Of a DNA stretch of 64,000 bases, positions 33,527-41,657 are shown in pieces. Source of the DNA: UBA4742 sp963773335. Lineage in GTDB: Bacteria; Actinomycetota; Acidimicrobiia; Acidimicrobiales; Acidimicrobilacustridaceae. Both the position numbers and the translations under genes were made by a program. The notes under the pieces were generated by a model. That model was not told the origin of the DNA, made no database searches, and saw only the letters and a list, made by a program, of their open reading frames with translations. The DNA lies in the NCBI GenBank assembly GCA_963773335.1, contig CAVZAT010000002.1, positions 62,001 to 126,000 of the forward strand, given 5' to 3'. Within the stretch, counting starts at the first letter, position 1, and every line of letters begins with the position of its first letter.

Positions 33527-34045
33527 CTAGCCCGTGAAGGCCGGCGATGCTGCCACCGCCTGCGCCGCCGCCGCCGTGGTGGTGGGTGCGCTGGTGGTGG
33601 AGGTCGTCGCCGCCGTGGTCGTGGTCGTCGTGGCCAGCGGTGTCACCGTGATGGTCACGGTGCCCGTGGGGGACCCCTCGACGTCTTCGAGGACGTAGCT
33701 GAACGAGTCGGTGCCGGTGTACCCCGGGTCGGGCGTGTAGGTGAACCCGCCGTCGGAGTCATCGAAGTCGGTCAGGGTGCCGTGGGTGGGCGAAGACGTC
33801 GAGATCACCAGCCCGTCGGTCCCGCAGATGTTGTCGTTGGCCACGACGCCGATCGGAGGTACCACCAGCGGCGTGTCCTGCGGAGTGGTGTACGAGTCGG
33901 CGGTCACCGAGATGATGCAGGCCGCACGAGGCGCGGGACGGGCGCCCGCCGAGCTCAGGCCGACGAATGGCACGACTGCCACGCAGACGGCCGCCAACAC
34001 CATGGGGATGCGCCGCGGGAGACGGCGTCGGCTTGCTGGAGACAT
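33527..34045 (-). CDS. Secreted Ig-like/cadherin-like repeat protein with Thr-rich C-terminus
   Basis: From ATG 34045 (GGAAGGG eight bases upstream) the protein has 172 residues: a signal peptide (RIPMVLAAVCVAVVPFVGLS), one Ig-like module of the Big/VCBS/cadherin type (VTADSYTTPQDTPLVVPPIG, VVANDNICGTDGLVISTSSP, GTLTDFDDSDGGFTYTPDPG, YTGTDSFSYVLEDVEGSPTG) and a Thr/Ala-rich linker. It ends abruptly with SPAFTG. That resembles an LPxTG-type sorting motif without the hydrophobic helix and charged tail that normally follow, so the end may be cut by an indel. Probably a small secreted or wall-linked protein. Confidence 0.7.
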   Translation of the reverse strand: MSPASRRRLPRRIPMVLAAVCVAVVPFVGLSSAGARPAPRAACIISVTADSYTTPQDTPLVVPPIGVVANDNICGTDGLVISTSSPTHGTLTDFDDSDGGFTYTPDPGYTGTDSFSYVLEDVEGSPTGTVTITVTPLATTTTTTAATTSTTSAPTTTAAAAQAVAASPAFTG

Positions 34046-34616
34046 TGATCGACCCTTCCATCGCCCAACCGGATCTGGCGGCGCGAGCCTGCCGCCGTGC
34101 CGAAGGCTCGACCGTAGACCCTGGGTGGGCCTGGGGCAACGATCGGTGCTTCGCCGGGTGCATCGTGGCAGGTGGGAGGGCGTGACGCCGGTGACGTGCG
34201 GTGTGCTTCGGGTGATGCGGGCGGTTGTCCAGCGCGCCGGCGAGCGGTCGTGGCGCGGCCGGACAGCCGCGGTTGGCTGGTGGCGGCCGTGCTCGGGCTG
34301 GCGGGCTCTGGCGTGGTGTTGGTGGCCAACGGGTCCGTCTGTCCGATGGGCGCTCTGTAGACCGGGCCTGACGAGACAAGGCATCGGTCGGGCGATCGCG
34401 AAGGCCAACGAGCCGCGATCCCCGGGGGGACTTGGAAGCACGGTAGTTCTGTGCGCGGCGCTCGAGGGCGGGGCGCGACCTTGCGCTTCACCCCTCGCGT
34501 GGCGCCGGCGAAGAGCCAGCCGTCTCCGCCGGCCACGCGTCTCGCCCTCGGCTGGCTGAGCGGCGCTCGTTCGGGTCATCTACAGTCCCGCGGACGGGTC
34601 GACCGGAGCGCCGCGC
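34046..34616. other. Gap of about 570 bases with no clear gene
   Basis: The region between the divergent secreted-protein gene and the GH99-like lipoprotein gene has no convincing gene. A short GTG-started frame at 34250-34360 is listed separately. The remaining sequence has normal G+C. Promoters for both flanking genes should be here, but no consensus was recognised. Confidence 0.5.
34250..34360 (+). CDS. Possible 36-aa single-pass membrane peptide
   Basis: GTG 34250 opens a 36-residue frame, RPDSRGWLVAAVLGLAGSG then VVLVANGSVCPMGAL. It has one hydrophobic helix and a late Cys. No ribosome binding site is obvious and no homologue is known to me. It may be chance. Confidence 0.2.
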   Translation: MARPDSRGWLVAAVLGLAGSGVVLVANGSVCPMGAL

Positions 34617-35651
34617 ATGCCACTTCGTCACGTGTACCGCCGAGTTGCCGCACGGTTGCATCGCCCGCTGTGTCTGCTCGCGGTCATGGCCTTGGGGGCC
34701 ACCGCGGTCGTGGGGTGCAAGCTCATGTCGCCCCCCACGGCGGTCGCGCCGATCCGCGCCGCGTTCTACTACCCGTGGTTTCCCCAGGCATGGACCCAGC
34801 AGGGCCAGGATCCCTTCACGAACTACACGCCCACCCGCGGCTTCTACAGCACTGACCTGGCCACGGTGCAGGCGCAGATCGCCGACATGCAGTCCGCCGG
34901 CATCACCGTCGGGATCGCGTCGTGGTTCGGGCCGGGGAGCTCCACCGACCCCCACTGGCCGACCCTGATCGGGGCAGCCCAGGGAACGGGATTCGCCTGG
35001 GCCCCGTACTACGAGCCCGAAGGCACCTCCGATCCCACGCCGGCGCAGATCGCCGATGACCTGCACTCCATGTACGCGCAGTACCTCGGTACCAACACCG
35101 ACTCCGGTCTGGCGTACATCGCCGGGAAGGGCATGCCTGTGTTCGTGTACAACGCCGACGATCTCACCCAAGCCAAGGGTTGCGACACGGTGAACCGATG
35201 GACCGCGGCGCGCCAGCTCCTGTCCCAGGAGTACAACCAGGTCGTGTACGTGGACCTCAAGGTGTTCCCCGGCTATGCGTCCTGCCCCGGTGGCGGCGGG
35301 ATCGACGGCTGGCACCAGTACGCGCCGGCCAGCGCCACCCAGAACTTCGCGGCCGCTCCCGGCGATGGCTCGTTCTCCATCTCGCCGGGCTTCTGGAAGT
35401 CGGGTGTCCCTTACGGAACGGCGCCCTTCCTGGCCCGCGACCGGGCGCGCTGGCAGGCCGACATCGCGACGATGAACGCGTCCGGCGCCAAGTGGCAGCT
35501 CATCACCACCTACAACGAGTGGGGCGAGGGCACCGCCATCGAAAGCGCCTCGGGCTGCCGGAACCCAACGCCCACCGGTACCTACTGCGACTGGAGCGCC
35601 GCCAGCCCGTCCGACTTCCTCACCGATCTCCACAACGCCCCGGCGGGCTGA
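34617..35651 (+). CDS. GH99/GH71-like glycoside hydrolase lipoprotein
   Basis: The 344-residue protein has a basic N-terminus, a hydrophobic segment (PLCLLAVMALGATAVVGC) and a lipobox-like Cys 34. The catalytic domain opens with RAAFYYPWFPQAWTQQGQDP and continues with VQAQIADMQSAGITVGIASW, FAWAPYYEPEG, GKGMPVFVYNAD, VVYVDLKVFPGY and WQLITTYNEWGEGTAIESAS. The YYPW, short acidic YYEPEG and TYNEWGEGTAIE motifs are typical of the GH99/GH71-like WbsX clan that degrades alpha-mannan-like or related glycans. The nearby sulfatase genes suggest a sulfated-polysaccharide context. Confidence 0.78.
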   Translation: MPLRHVYRRVAARLHRPLCLLAVMALGATAVVGCKLMSPPTAVAPIRAAFYYPWFPQAWTQQGQDPFTNYTPTRGFYSTDLATVQAQIADMQSAGITVGIASWFGPGSSTDPHWPTLIGAAQGTGFAWAPYYEPEGTSDPTPAQIADDLHSMYAQYLGTNTDSGLAYIAGKGMPVFVYNADDLTQAKGCDTVNRWTAARQLLSQEYNQVVYVDLKVFPGYASCPGGGGIDGWHQYAPASATQNFAAAPGDGSFSISPGFWKSGVPYGTAPFLARDRARWQADIATMNASGAKWQLITTYNEWGEGTAIESASGCRNPTPTGTYCDWSAASPSDFLTDLHNAPAG

Positions 35652-35926
35652 CCAGCCGAGCGGGCGCCGAGGCCGCTCCCGGCAATGACCCTCCCTGATC
35701 GTCATCGGTCGGGCAGGCTGACTGGGTGGCCGATGAGGTGCTCAGCAGCAGGGTCCTCAACGGGCCCCTACCCCGGATCGTCGGATTGGGCGACCTCGGC
35801 GCCTTCGCTCCGGCCGCGGTGGCCGAGTCCAGGTCTGATCGGGGCTGACCAGCGCATCGAGCGGGCCTGAGGACTTGCCCGGGTCGGCGGGGCGGTGTCC
35901 GGGTGGACGGCTCTAGGGTGGTGCGG

Positions 35927-37651
35927 ATGTCCGAGGGTCCCGACCTCGACCTTGCCCGCGATCCCGAGTCCGGCGGACCGGTTGACGAAGCCCGTGCCGA
36001 CGACGGGCCGGGTGCGCTGGCGGCGACGGGCACGCTGTCCGACGCCGATCTGGCCGCCCTGGCCCCCTACGGGACCGAACGGTCCGTCGAGGAGGGCGAC
36101 ATGCTGTTCCGGGCCGGCGACACCGAGGTCGCCTTCTACGTGGTGATCGAGGGCGCGGTCGAGATCCGGCGCGACGACCTCGACGGCCAGGTGGTGCTCG
36201 TCACCCATGGCGCCCACCGCTTCCTGGGCGAGCTGAGCATGTTCACCGGCCAGCGCGCCTACCTGACCGCCCGGGTCAGCCAGGCCGGCCGGGTGCTGGT
36301 CATCCCCCCCGACCAGTTCCGTCGCCTGGGTTCGGCTGTGCCTGATCTGGCTGACGCCATCTTCCGCACCTTCGTGGCCCGTCGCGACCTCCTGCGCACC
36401 GGCGAGGGTGCTCGCGCCATTCGCATCGTCGGGTCGCGCTACTCGGCCGAGGCCATGGCCCTGCGGGCGTTCGCGGCCCGCAACCGGTTGGTGCACACCT
36501 GGATCGACCTGGAGGGTGCCGACGACGTCGACGTCCTGCTGGCCGGGCTGGGCGTCCGGGCCCGCGACACGCCGGTGGTGGTCACGCCCACCGCCGTGCT
36601 ACGCCGGCCCAGCCCGGGCGAGTTCGCCGACCATCTGGGCCTGACCTTCCACGCCACGCCGGGCTTCCTGTTCGACTTGGTGGTGGTGGGTACCGGGCCG
36701 GCCGGGCTGGCCGCGGCGGTCTACGGCGCCTCCGAAGGGTTGAACACGATCTCGCTCGACGCGGTGGCGTTCGGAGGCCAGGCCGGCGCCAGCTCACGCA
36801 TCGAGAACTACATGGGCTTCCCCACCGGGGTCTCCGGTAGCGACCTCACCGCCCGAGCCGCCATCCAGGCCCTTCGTCTGGGGGCCAAGCTGAACGCCCC
36901 CTGCGAGGCGGTCGGTCTGCGAGTCGAGCACGGCTACCACGTGGTGGTGCTGGCCGACGGCAGCGAGGTGGCCTGTCGGGCCGTGATCGTGGCCTCCGGT
37001 GCCCGGTACCGGCGCCTGGACGTGGACGACCTCGAGCGATTCGAGGGTGCCGGCGTCTACTACGCGGCCACCGATCTCGAAGCCCGGGAGTGCCGCGAGT
37101 CGCAGGTCGTGGTGGTGGGCGGTGGCAACTCGGCCGGCCAGGCCGCCCTCTACCTGGCTCAGCAGGGCAGCCGGGTCATCATCGCCATTCGGCGCCCCGA
37201 CCTGGCCGCCACCATGTCCCGCTACCTCATCGATCGCATCGACGCCGACCCCCGGATCGACCTGGCCACCACCACCGAGGTGCGGTCGCTGGCCGGCGAC
37301 GGCCACCTGGCCAGCATCACCCTCGAGCACACCCCGTCGGGCGAACACCGCCAGGTCGACTGCGCCGGCCTCTTCTGCTTCATCGGAGCGGTGCCGTCGA
37401 CCGCGTGGCTGGGGGGCGCGGTGGCGCTGGACCGGTCCGGCTTCGTCCTGACCGGCCGGGCCCTCGATCCTCAGTTCGCCGAGGCGGCCCTGTTCGCGGG
37501 CCGTGCTCCATTGCCCTTCGAGACCTCGGTGCCCGGCGTGTTCGCGGCCGGTGACGTCCGCCAGGGCTCGCTCAAGCGGGTGGCGGCGGCCGTGGGTGAG
37601 GGGTCGAGCGCGGTCCGGTCGGTGCACGAGGTCCTGGCCGCCACCGCCTGA
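35927..37651 (+). CDS. cNMP-binding, glutaredoxin-like and TrxB-like FAD protein lacking redox cysteines
   Basis: The 574-residue protein has three parts. Residues about 35-145 are a cyclic-nucleotide-binding domain (VEEGDMLFRAGDTEVAFYVV, HRFLGELSMFTGQRAYLTAR). About 160-240 is a thioredoxin/glutaredoxin-like fold (AIRIVGSRYSAEAMALRAFA) without any CxxC. About 250-574 is a thioredoxin-reductase-like domain (VVVGTGPAGLAAAVYGASEG, VVVVGGGNSAGQAALYLAQQ, GVFAAGDVR). Where TrxB has CATCD, this protein has YYAATDLE, so both catalytic cysteines are absent. It therefore cannot reduce thioredoxin the normal way. A redox sensor or NADPH oxidase role under cNMP control is inferred. ATG 35927 is chosen over GTG 35903. 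Confidence 0.82.
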   Translation: MSEGPDLDLARDPESGGPVDEARADDGPGALAATGTLSDADLAALAPYGTERSVEEGDMLFRAGDTEVAFYVVIEGAVEIRRDDLDGQVVLVTHGAHRFLGELSMFTGQRAYLTARVSQAGRVLVIPPDQFRRLGSAVPDLADAIFRTFVARRDLLRTGEGARAIRIVGSRYSAEAMALRAFAARNRLVHTWIDLEGADDVDVLLAGLGVRARDTPVVVTPTAVLRRPSPGEFADHLGLTFHATPGFLFDLVVVGTGPAGLAAAVYGASEGLNTISLDAVAFGGQAGASSRIENYMGFPTGVSGSDLTARAAIQALRLGAKLNAPCEAVGLRVEHGYHVVVLADGSEVACRAVIVASGARYRRLDVDDLERFEGAGVYYAATDLEARECRESQVVVVGGGNSAGQAALYLAQQGSRVIIAIRRPDLAATMSRYLIDRIDADPRIDLATTTEVRSLAGDGHLASITLEHTPSGEHRQVDCAGLFCFIGAVPSTAWLGGAVALDRSGFVLTGRALDPQFAEAALFAGRAPLPFETSVPGVFAAGDVRQGSLKRVAAAVGEGSSAVRSVHEVLAATA

Positions 37652-37662
37652 GCTGAGGCGGG

Positions 37663-39130
37663 TCAGGGCCAGTGCATCCGTTCGTCGCGGAGCAGGTCGG
37701 AGACCACCTCGCTGGTCTCGGCGAGACACATCGTGGCGCGGGGCCCGATCTCACCCGGGCCGGTCGCGGTGAGGCGATAGGCGGGCCAGCCCGGGTCGCC
37801 GTCGATCACGAAGGAGACCCAGGCCCGGTGCATGCGGTCGGCCAGGGCCTGGGGAGGATCGGACCCGGCCACCGGCTCCACCCCGTCGGCATCGAGGAGA
37901 TCCCAGGCGAAGGGCAGGTCGATGCAGTGCACCGCGCCGATCGCGCCCAAGGCGGGGGATCGCCAGTCGAAGTCGTACACGTAGGTGGGCGCCGGGGCGT
38001 CGAAACGGGCCTCGGCGGCCCGCACCACTGGGACACGGAACCAGGCGTCGGTGGCGGCGCGGCCGTAGCGCTCGCCGTTGTCGGCCGCCTCCTGAACCTG
38101 GTACGCGTGCACCCCGTCCGGATCGAGACCCAGCCGTCCCAACCGTCGGGCCAGGCGGGCGTCGTCCATCTCGAGTCGTTGCAGGGCGGCCACCATCTCG
38201 TCGCGGGTGGCCCCGATCAGCAGACCCAACGCGTCGCTGGCACCAGCCTCGAAGGCGTCGAGCGGCGACGAGGTGACCAGCTCGCCGTCCACCACGGGGC
38301 GAAACATGAGCGGCCAGGTGCGCCCGCCCGAAGCGCCGTCGCCGTCGACGTGCGACGCGCGGGTCTGGGCCTCGATCAGCTCACCGGGAGTCCGGGTGGC
38401 CAGGGCCTCTGCGTGGGCGACCACGCCGGCCTCGGCCGCCACCGCGGCCGCCACCCGGGCCGCTTCCGCACGGGTGGCGCAGGGCTGCACGGACCCGCTC
38501 ATGGCCAGCACCTGGTGGAACAGCCCGCGAGCGCGGGACAAGGTGGCCAGGGTGGTGCAGGCTCCGCCCCCGGCAGATTGGCCACCCACCGTCACCCGGG
38601 CCGGGTCGCCGCCGAATGCGCTGATGTTGGTCTGCACCCACTCGAGCCCGGCCAGCCAGTCGAGCACGCCCCGATTGGCCGGCGCGCCGTCGATCAGACC
38701 GAAGCCCTCGAAGCCGAGGCGGTAGCCCATCGAGACCACCACCACCCCGTCACGAGCGAAGTTGCGCCCGTCGTACCAGGTGCTCGACGGGGTGCCGGTG
38801 GTGTAGCCGCCGCCGTGGATCCACACGAGCACGGGGAGCCGGGCGTCACCCAGCTCCGGAGTGAACACGTTGAGGCTGAGACAGCTCGGGGCGTCGCCGC
38901 CTTCGATGATCGGCTCGGGGATGAGAGTGAAGCCCTGCGCCGGCTGCGGCGCGGTCGGGGCGAAGGCGGTGGCGTCACGCACCCCGTCCCGAGCGCGGCG
39001 TCGGAACCGGTGCGGCGAAGCGGTGGGCGCCGAAGGGCGGTTCGGCGAACGGGACACCCAGGAAGGCGAGGCCATGAGGATGGTCGACCCCTCGCAGGCG
39101 TCCGTCCCCGATGCTGACCACTGGCTCCAT
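37663..39130 (-). CDS. Carboxylesterase type B (COesterase), frame interrupted near 39000-39030
   Basis: The bulk of the protein matches type B carboxylesterases: CLSLNVFTPELGDARLPVLV, WIHGGGYTTGTPSSTWYDGR, VVVSMGYRLGFEGFGLIDGA, QTNISAFGGDPARVTVGGQS with AGG (nucleophile Ser in GGQSAGG) and the catalytic His region IGAVHCIDLPFAWD. The true N-terminus, starting at ATG 39130 with RLRGVDHPHGLAFLGVPFAE and PPFGAHRFAAPVP, is in another frame. It joins the main frame near 39010 just before VRDATAFAPTAPQP. Together they make about 490 residues, a normal length. Likely hydrolyses small esters. RBS-like GGGGG precedes the ATG. Confidence 0.78.
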
Positions 39131-39292
39131 CGGTCCCCCGACCTGTTCGACCTCGTCCCCGCCGCGCCAGGTTAGGGCGATCGCGTGATCCCGGTCCGGG
39201 CCAGCACGGCGGTGGGCACGCCGACCTCACGCCACGCCGGGTAGGTGAGCCCCTGGCTCGGGCGAAGGGCTTGGCCCGATCGTCGGTGCGGC

Positions 39293-40597
39293 TCAGCCGA
39301 CGTGCAGGCGGGTGAGGGTGGTGAAGGTGGACAAGTAGACATCGTCGTGCCAGCCCGACGCGGGGAACAACACGCACTGGACCGGGCTGGTGGTGTCGAC
39401 CCGAGCCAGCTCGTCGCCGGTCTCCACGTCGAGCACGACCACTTGGTCGAGCCCGCGATCGTGGTCGTAGTCGTAGGTGAGCAGCTGGCCCGAGGTGCCG
39501 AGGCGCAGCATGTGTCCGGCATGATCCTGGGCCCGTCGCCAGATCGGGTCGAGCCCGGGTCGATCGAGGTGGTAGCGCCAGGCCGTCATCTGGCCGTGAC
39601 CGCTGTCGTAGCCCACCACGATGCGCCGTTCCGGGTCGACGGCCGGAGGGTTGGCGACGACGCCACCCCCTTCGCCGCACACCTCGGTCAGCTCGACCGA
39701 TGGCTGGCCCGAGCGGTCGTCGGGCAGCCGCACCCGGACCAGGTGCAGGGGCGCCTCCGAGCGGCCCTTGCCCCGGAACGAACCGCCGAACTCCTCGCTG
39801 CCCTCGCCGTTGTCGAGGAACCATCCTGATCCGCCCGCCAGCACGATGTCCCAGCCGAAGGTCTGACCCTCCACGGTGCGGTAATGGGGGGACCAGCCGG
39901 GATCGAGGGTGAGCGTGCCGGCGGCGGGGTCGAACCGGACGCGGTGGCACCGCGACTCGCCCACCACGTAGATGTCGTCACCGATGGCCGAAAGGCGGGC
40001 CACCGACCCCTCTGGCAGCTCCAGTCGGGCTACCTCGTCGAGCGTTCCTGGCGCCAGCACCACCAGCTCGGAGCCTGCCATGGCGTCGGCCAGGCGATGG
40101 AGGCCCGCGCCCCCGGCGATGTCCTTCATGGCCAGGAAACCCGAGTCGAGCACCACCAGCGAGTTGTAGGGCCGATCGCGGGGGAGCCGGCACGACGCGG
40201 CCACGGCCAGCGACTCGGCATCCAGGCGGTGGCAGTAGCGCCCGAAGGTGACGTACAGCGAGCCGTCCGCGTGAGCGGCCATGCCTCCGGGCCAGAACGG
40301 CCCGCCGGCCATCTCGGAGGAGGTCTGCTCGGCCTCGAGTGTCGCCGGGTGGATGCGCTCCACCCGCGCCACGCAACCGGGGCCGACGGAGTGGGCCAGC
40401 ACGAACACCTCGTCGGGCTCGCGCAGGACGGTCATGGTGCTGGCGAAGAGGTCGCGACACGTTGCCCTCAACCGACTGCCCAGGTCGAAGCCGTGCACGC
40501 CGCGCCCGTCGTCCACCCGTGGTGCCTGACCGCGTCGGGGCCCGCCGTCCTCGGCCGGCCAGGGGCTGAGCCAGTAGCCGGTCAGAGCTGATGTCAT
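39293..40597 (-). CDS. Uncharacterised beta-propeller-like protein
   Basis: From ATG 40597 (GGAGG upstream) the protein has 434 residues. Successive segments such as ATCRDLFASTMTVLREPDEV, FVLAHSVGPGCVARVERIHP, AAHADGSLYVTFGRYCHRLD, YNSLVVLDSGFLAMKDIAGG, ARLSAIGDDIYVVGESRCHR and LLTYDYDHDRGLDQVVVLDV alternate beta strands and Asp/Gly turns as in propeller proteins. The family is unknown to me. A longer in-frame start at 40846 would read through the 26-bp repeats and is rejected. It shares the repeat-bearing intergenic region with the divergent SDR gene. Function unknown. Confidence 0.6.
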   Translation of the reverse strand: MTSALTGYWLSPWPAEDGGPRRGQAPRVDDGRGVHGFDLGSRLRATCRDLFASTMTVLREPDEVFVLAHSVGPGCVARVERIHPATLEAEQTSSEMAGGPFWPGGMAAHADGSLYVTFGRYCHRLDAESLAVAASCRLPRDRPYNSLVVLDSGFLAMKDIAGGAGLHRLADAMAGSELVVLAPGTLDEVARLELPEGSVARLSAIGDDIYVVGESRCHRVRFDPAAGTLTLDPGWSPHYRTVEGQTFGWDIVLAGGSGWFLDNGEGSEEFGGSFRGKGRSEAPLHLVRVRLPDDRSGQPSVELTEVCGEGGGVVANPPAVDPERRIVVGYDSGHGQMTAWRYHLDRPGLDPIWRRAQDHAGHMLRLGTSGQLLTYDYDHDRGLDQVVVLDVETGDELARVDTTSPVQCVLFPASGWHDDVYLSTFTTLTRLHVG

Positions 40598-40634
40598 GTG
40601 GGAGCCTCCATGATCCGACGCCGACCCGATGCCG

Positions 40635-40850
40635 GCAAACATCGTGCGCCGTGAGGCGCAGCAAACATCGTGCGCCGTGAGGCGCAGCAAACATCGTGCG
40701 CCGTGAGGCGCAGCAAACATCGTGCGCCGTGAGGCGCAGCAAACATCGTGCGCCGTGAGGCGCAGCAAACATCGTGCGCCGTGAGGCGCAGCAAACATCG
40801 TGCGCCGTGAGGCGCAGCAAACATCGTGCGCCGTGAGGCGCAGCAAACAA
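40635..40850. repeat. Eight perfect 26-bp tandem repeats, each with a 6-bp hairpin
   Basis: Units lie at 40635-40660, 40661-40686, 40687-40712, 40713-40738, 40739-40764, 40765-40790, 40791-40816 and 40817-40842, with a partial ninth copy (GCAAACA) to 40849. Each unit is a 10-base spacer GCAAACATCG followed by TGCGCC, GTGA, GGCGCA, which folds into a 6-bp stem with a GNRA-type GTGA loop (TCAC on the other strand). There is no unique spacer, so it is not a CRISPR. It separates the divergent propeller and SDR genes. Confidence 0.95.
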
Positions 40851-40880
40851 TTGACAATCTGACTGACATAACCTTACCCT
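40850..40880 (+). promoter_or_regulatory. Leaderless promoter and candidate operator of the SDR gene
   Basis: TTGACA (40851-40856), an 18-base spacer and TACCCT (40875-40880) are followed by six bases and ATG 40887. ATTGACA-N4-GACTGACA (40850-40868) overlaps it and matches the site at 31309-31327; TGACA recurs with a 12-base period. The spacing predicts a leaderless mRNA. Confidence 0.5.
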
Positions 40881-40886
40881 CGGAGC

Positions 40887-41633
40887 ATGAGCCAAGAACA
40901 ACGGCGAGTCGCCCTGGTGGGCGATGCCGGCTTCTACGTGGGGCCGGAGCTGGCCCGCCACCTGGCCGCTCGGGGCCACGACCTGGTGCTGGGCGACCCC
41001 ACTCCCGAGTTGGTGGACGAGCTGATGGCCGCGGGCGCGTCGGTGGAGGTGGTGGAACGGGCACGCAACCTGACGCGACCCGACTCGGCGGCCCGCCTGG
41101 TGGCCGCCGCGCTGGGGCGCTTCGGCCGGCTGGACGCGGCGGTGGCCTTCAGCGGCCAGATCGTCACGGGCCGCTTCGTGGACTCGACGCTCGAGGATCT
41201 CCAGTCGGTGGTGGCCAGCTGCCTGGAGGCGCCGTACCACTTCCTCAAGGCGGTGGTCGATCCGATGGTGGACGCCGGGGGTGGCCAGATCCTGCTCGTC
41301 ACCTCGGCGGCCGGTGCCCGCCCCACCCCGGGTGCGCCGCTGTACTCGGCGGCGAGGGCGGCCGCCACCATGTTGGCCCGCAACGTGGCCGGTGAGGTCG
41401 CCCGAAACGGCGTACAGGTCAACGCGGTGGGCACCAACTTCATGGACTTCCCCGAGTTTCTCCGGGCCACCGGTGCCGACGATCCGCAGGTTCGCGCCAA
41501 GATCGAGTCGCAGGTGCCGCTTCGGCGGTTGGGGACGATGACCGAGTTCGCGTCCTTCTGCATGCCGTTCATCGACGGCACCAGCGGGTTCACCACCGGC
41601 CAGTTCGTGGCCTACGCCGGCGGTTGGGCCTGA
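40887..41633 (+). CDS. Atypical short-chain dehydrogenase/reductase
   Basis: The 248-residue protein has an SDR shape: a modified nucleotide loop VALVGDAGFYVGPELARHLA (in place of TGxxxGxG), LDAAVAFSGQIVTGRF (in place of NNAG), an active-site strand QILLVTSAAGARPTPGAP, and LYSAARAAATMLARNVAGEV. The expected catalytic YxxxK reads YSAAR, so the Lys is replaced by Arg. The C-terminus (GFTTGQFVAYAGG) is normal. The changed cofactor loop and catalytic motif suggest a non-redox or divergent activity. Its leader region carries the 26-bp repeats and a leaderless promoter. Confidence 0.75.
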   Translation: MSQEQRRVALVGDAGFYVGPELARHLAARGHDLVLGDPTPELVDELMAAGASVEVVERARNLTRPDSAARLVAAALGRFGRLDAAVAFSGQIVTGRFVDSTLEDLQSVVASCLEAPYHFLKAVVDPMVDAGGGQILLVTSAAGARPTPGAPLYSAARAAATMLARNVAGEVARNGVQVNAVGTNFMDFPEFLRATGADDPQVRAKIESQVPLRRLGTMTEFASFCMPFIDGTSGFTTGQFVAYAGGWA

Positions 41634-41657
41634 TCAGCCGTTGTCAGACCGGGTTGC

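Noticed and set aside
34172..34360. 62-aa ORF with a longer N-terminus
   Set aside because: The upstream part is Arg/Gly-rich and has no ribosome binding site; only the last 36 codons have a protein-like hydrophobic helix, and even that is weak.
40598..40846. N-terminal extension of the propeller-like protein through the 26-bp repeats
   Set aside because: It would encode a monotonous CCASRRTMF-type repeat peptide, and ATG 40597 has a clear GGAGG.
40635..40850. CRISPR-like repeat array
   Set aside because: The repeats are directly adjacent with no unique spacers, and no cas gene is present.
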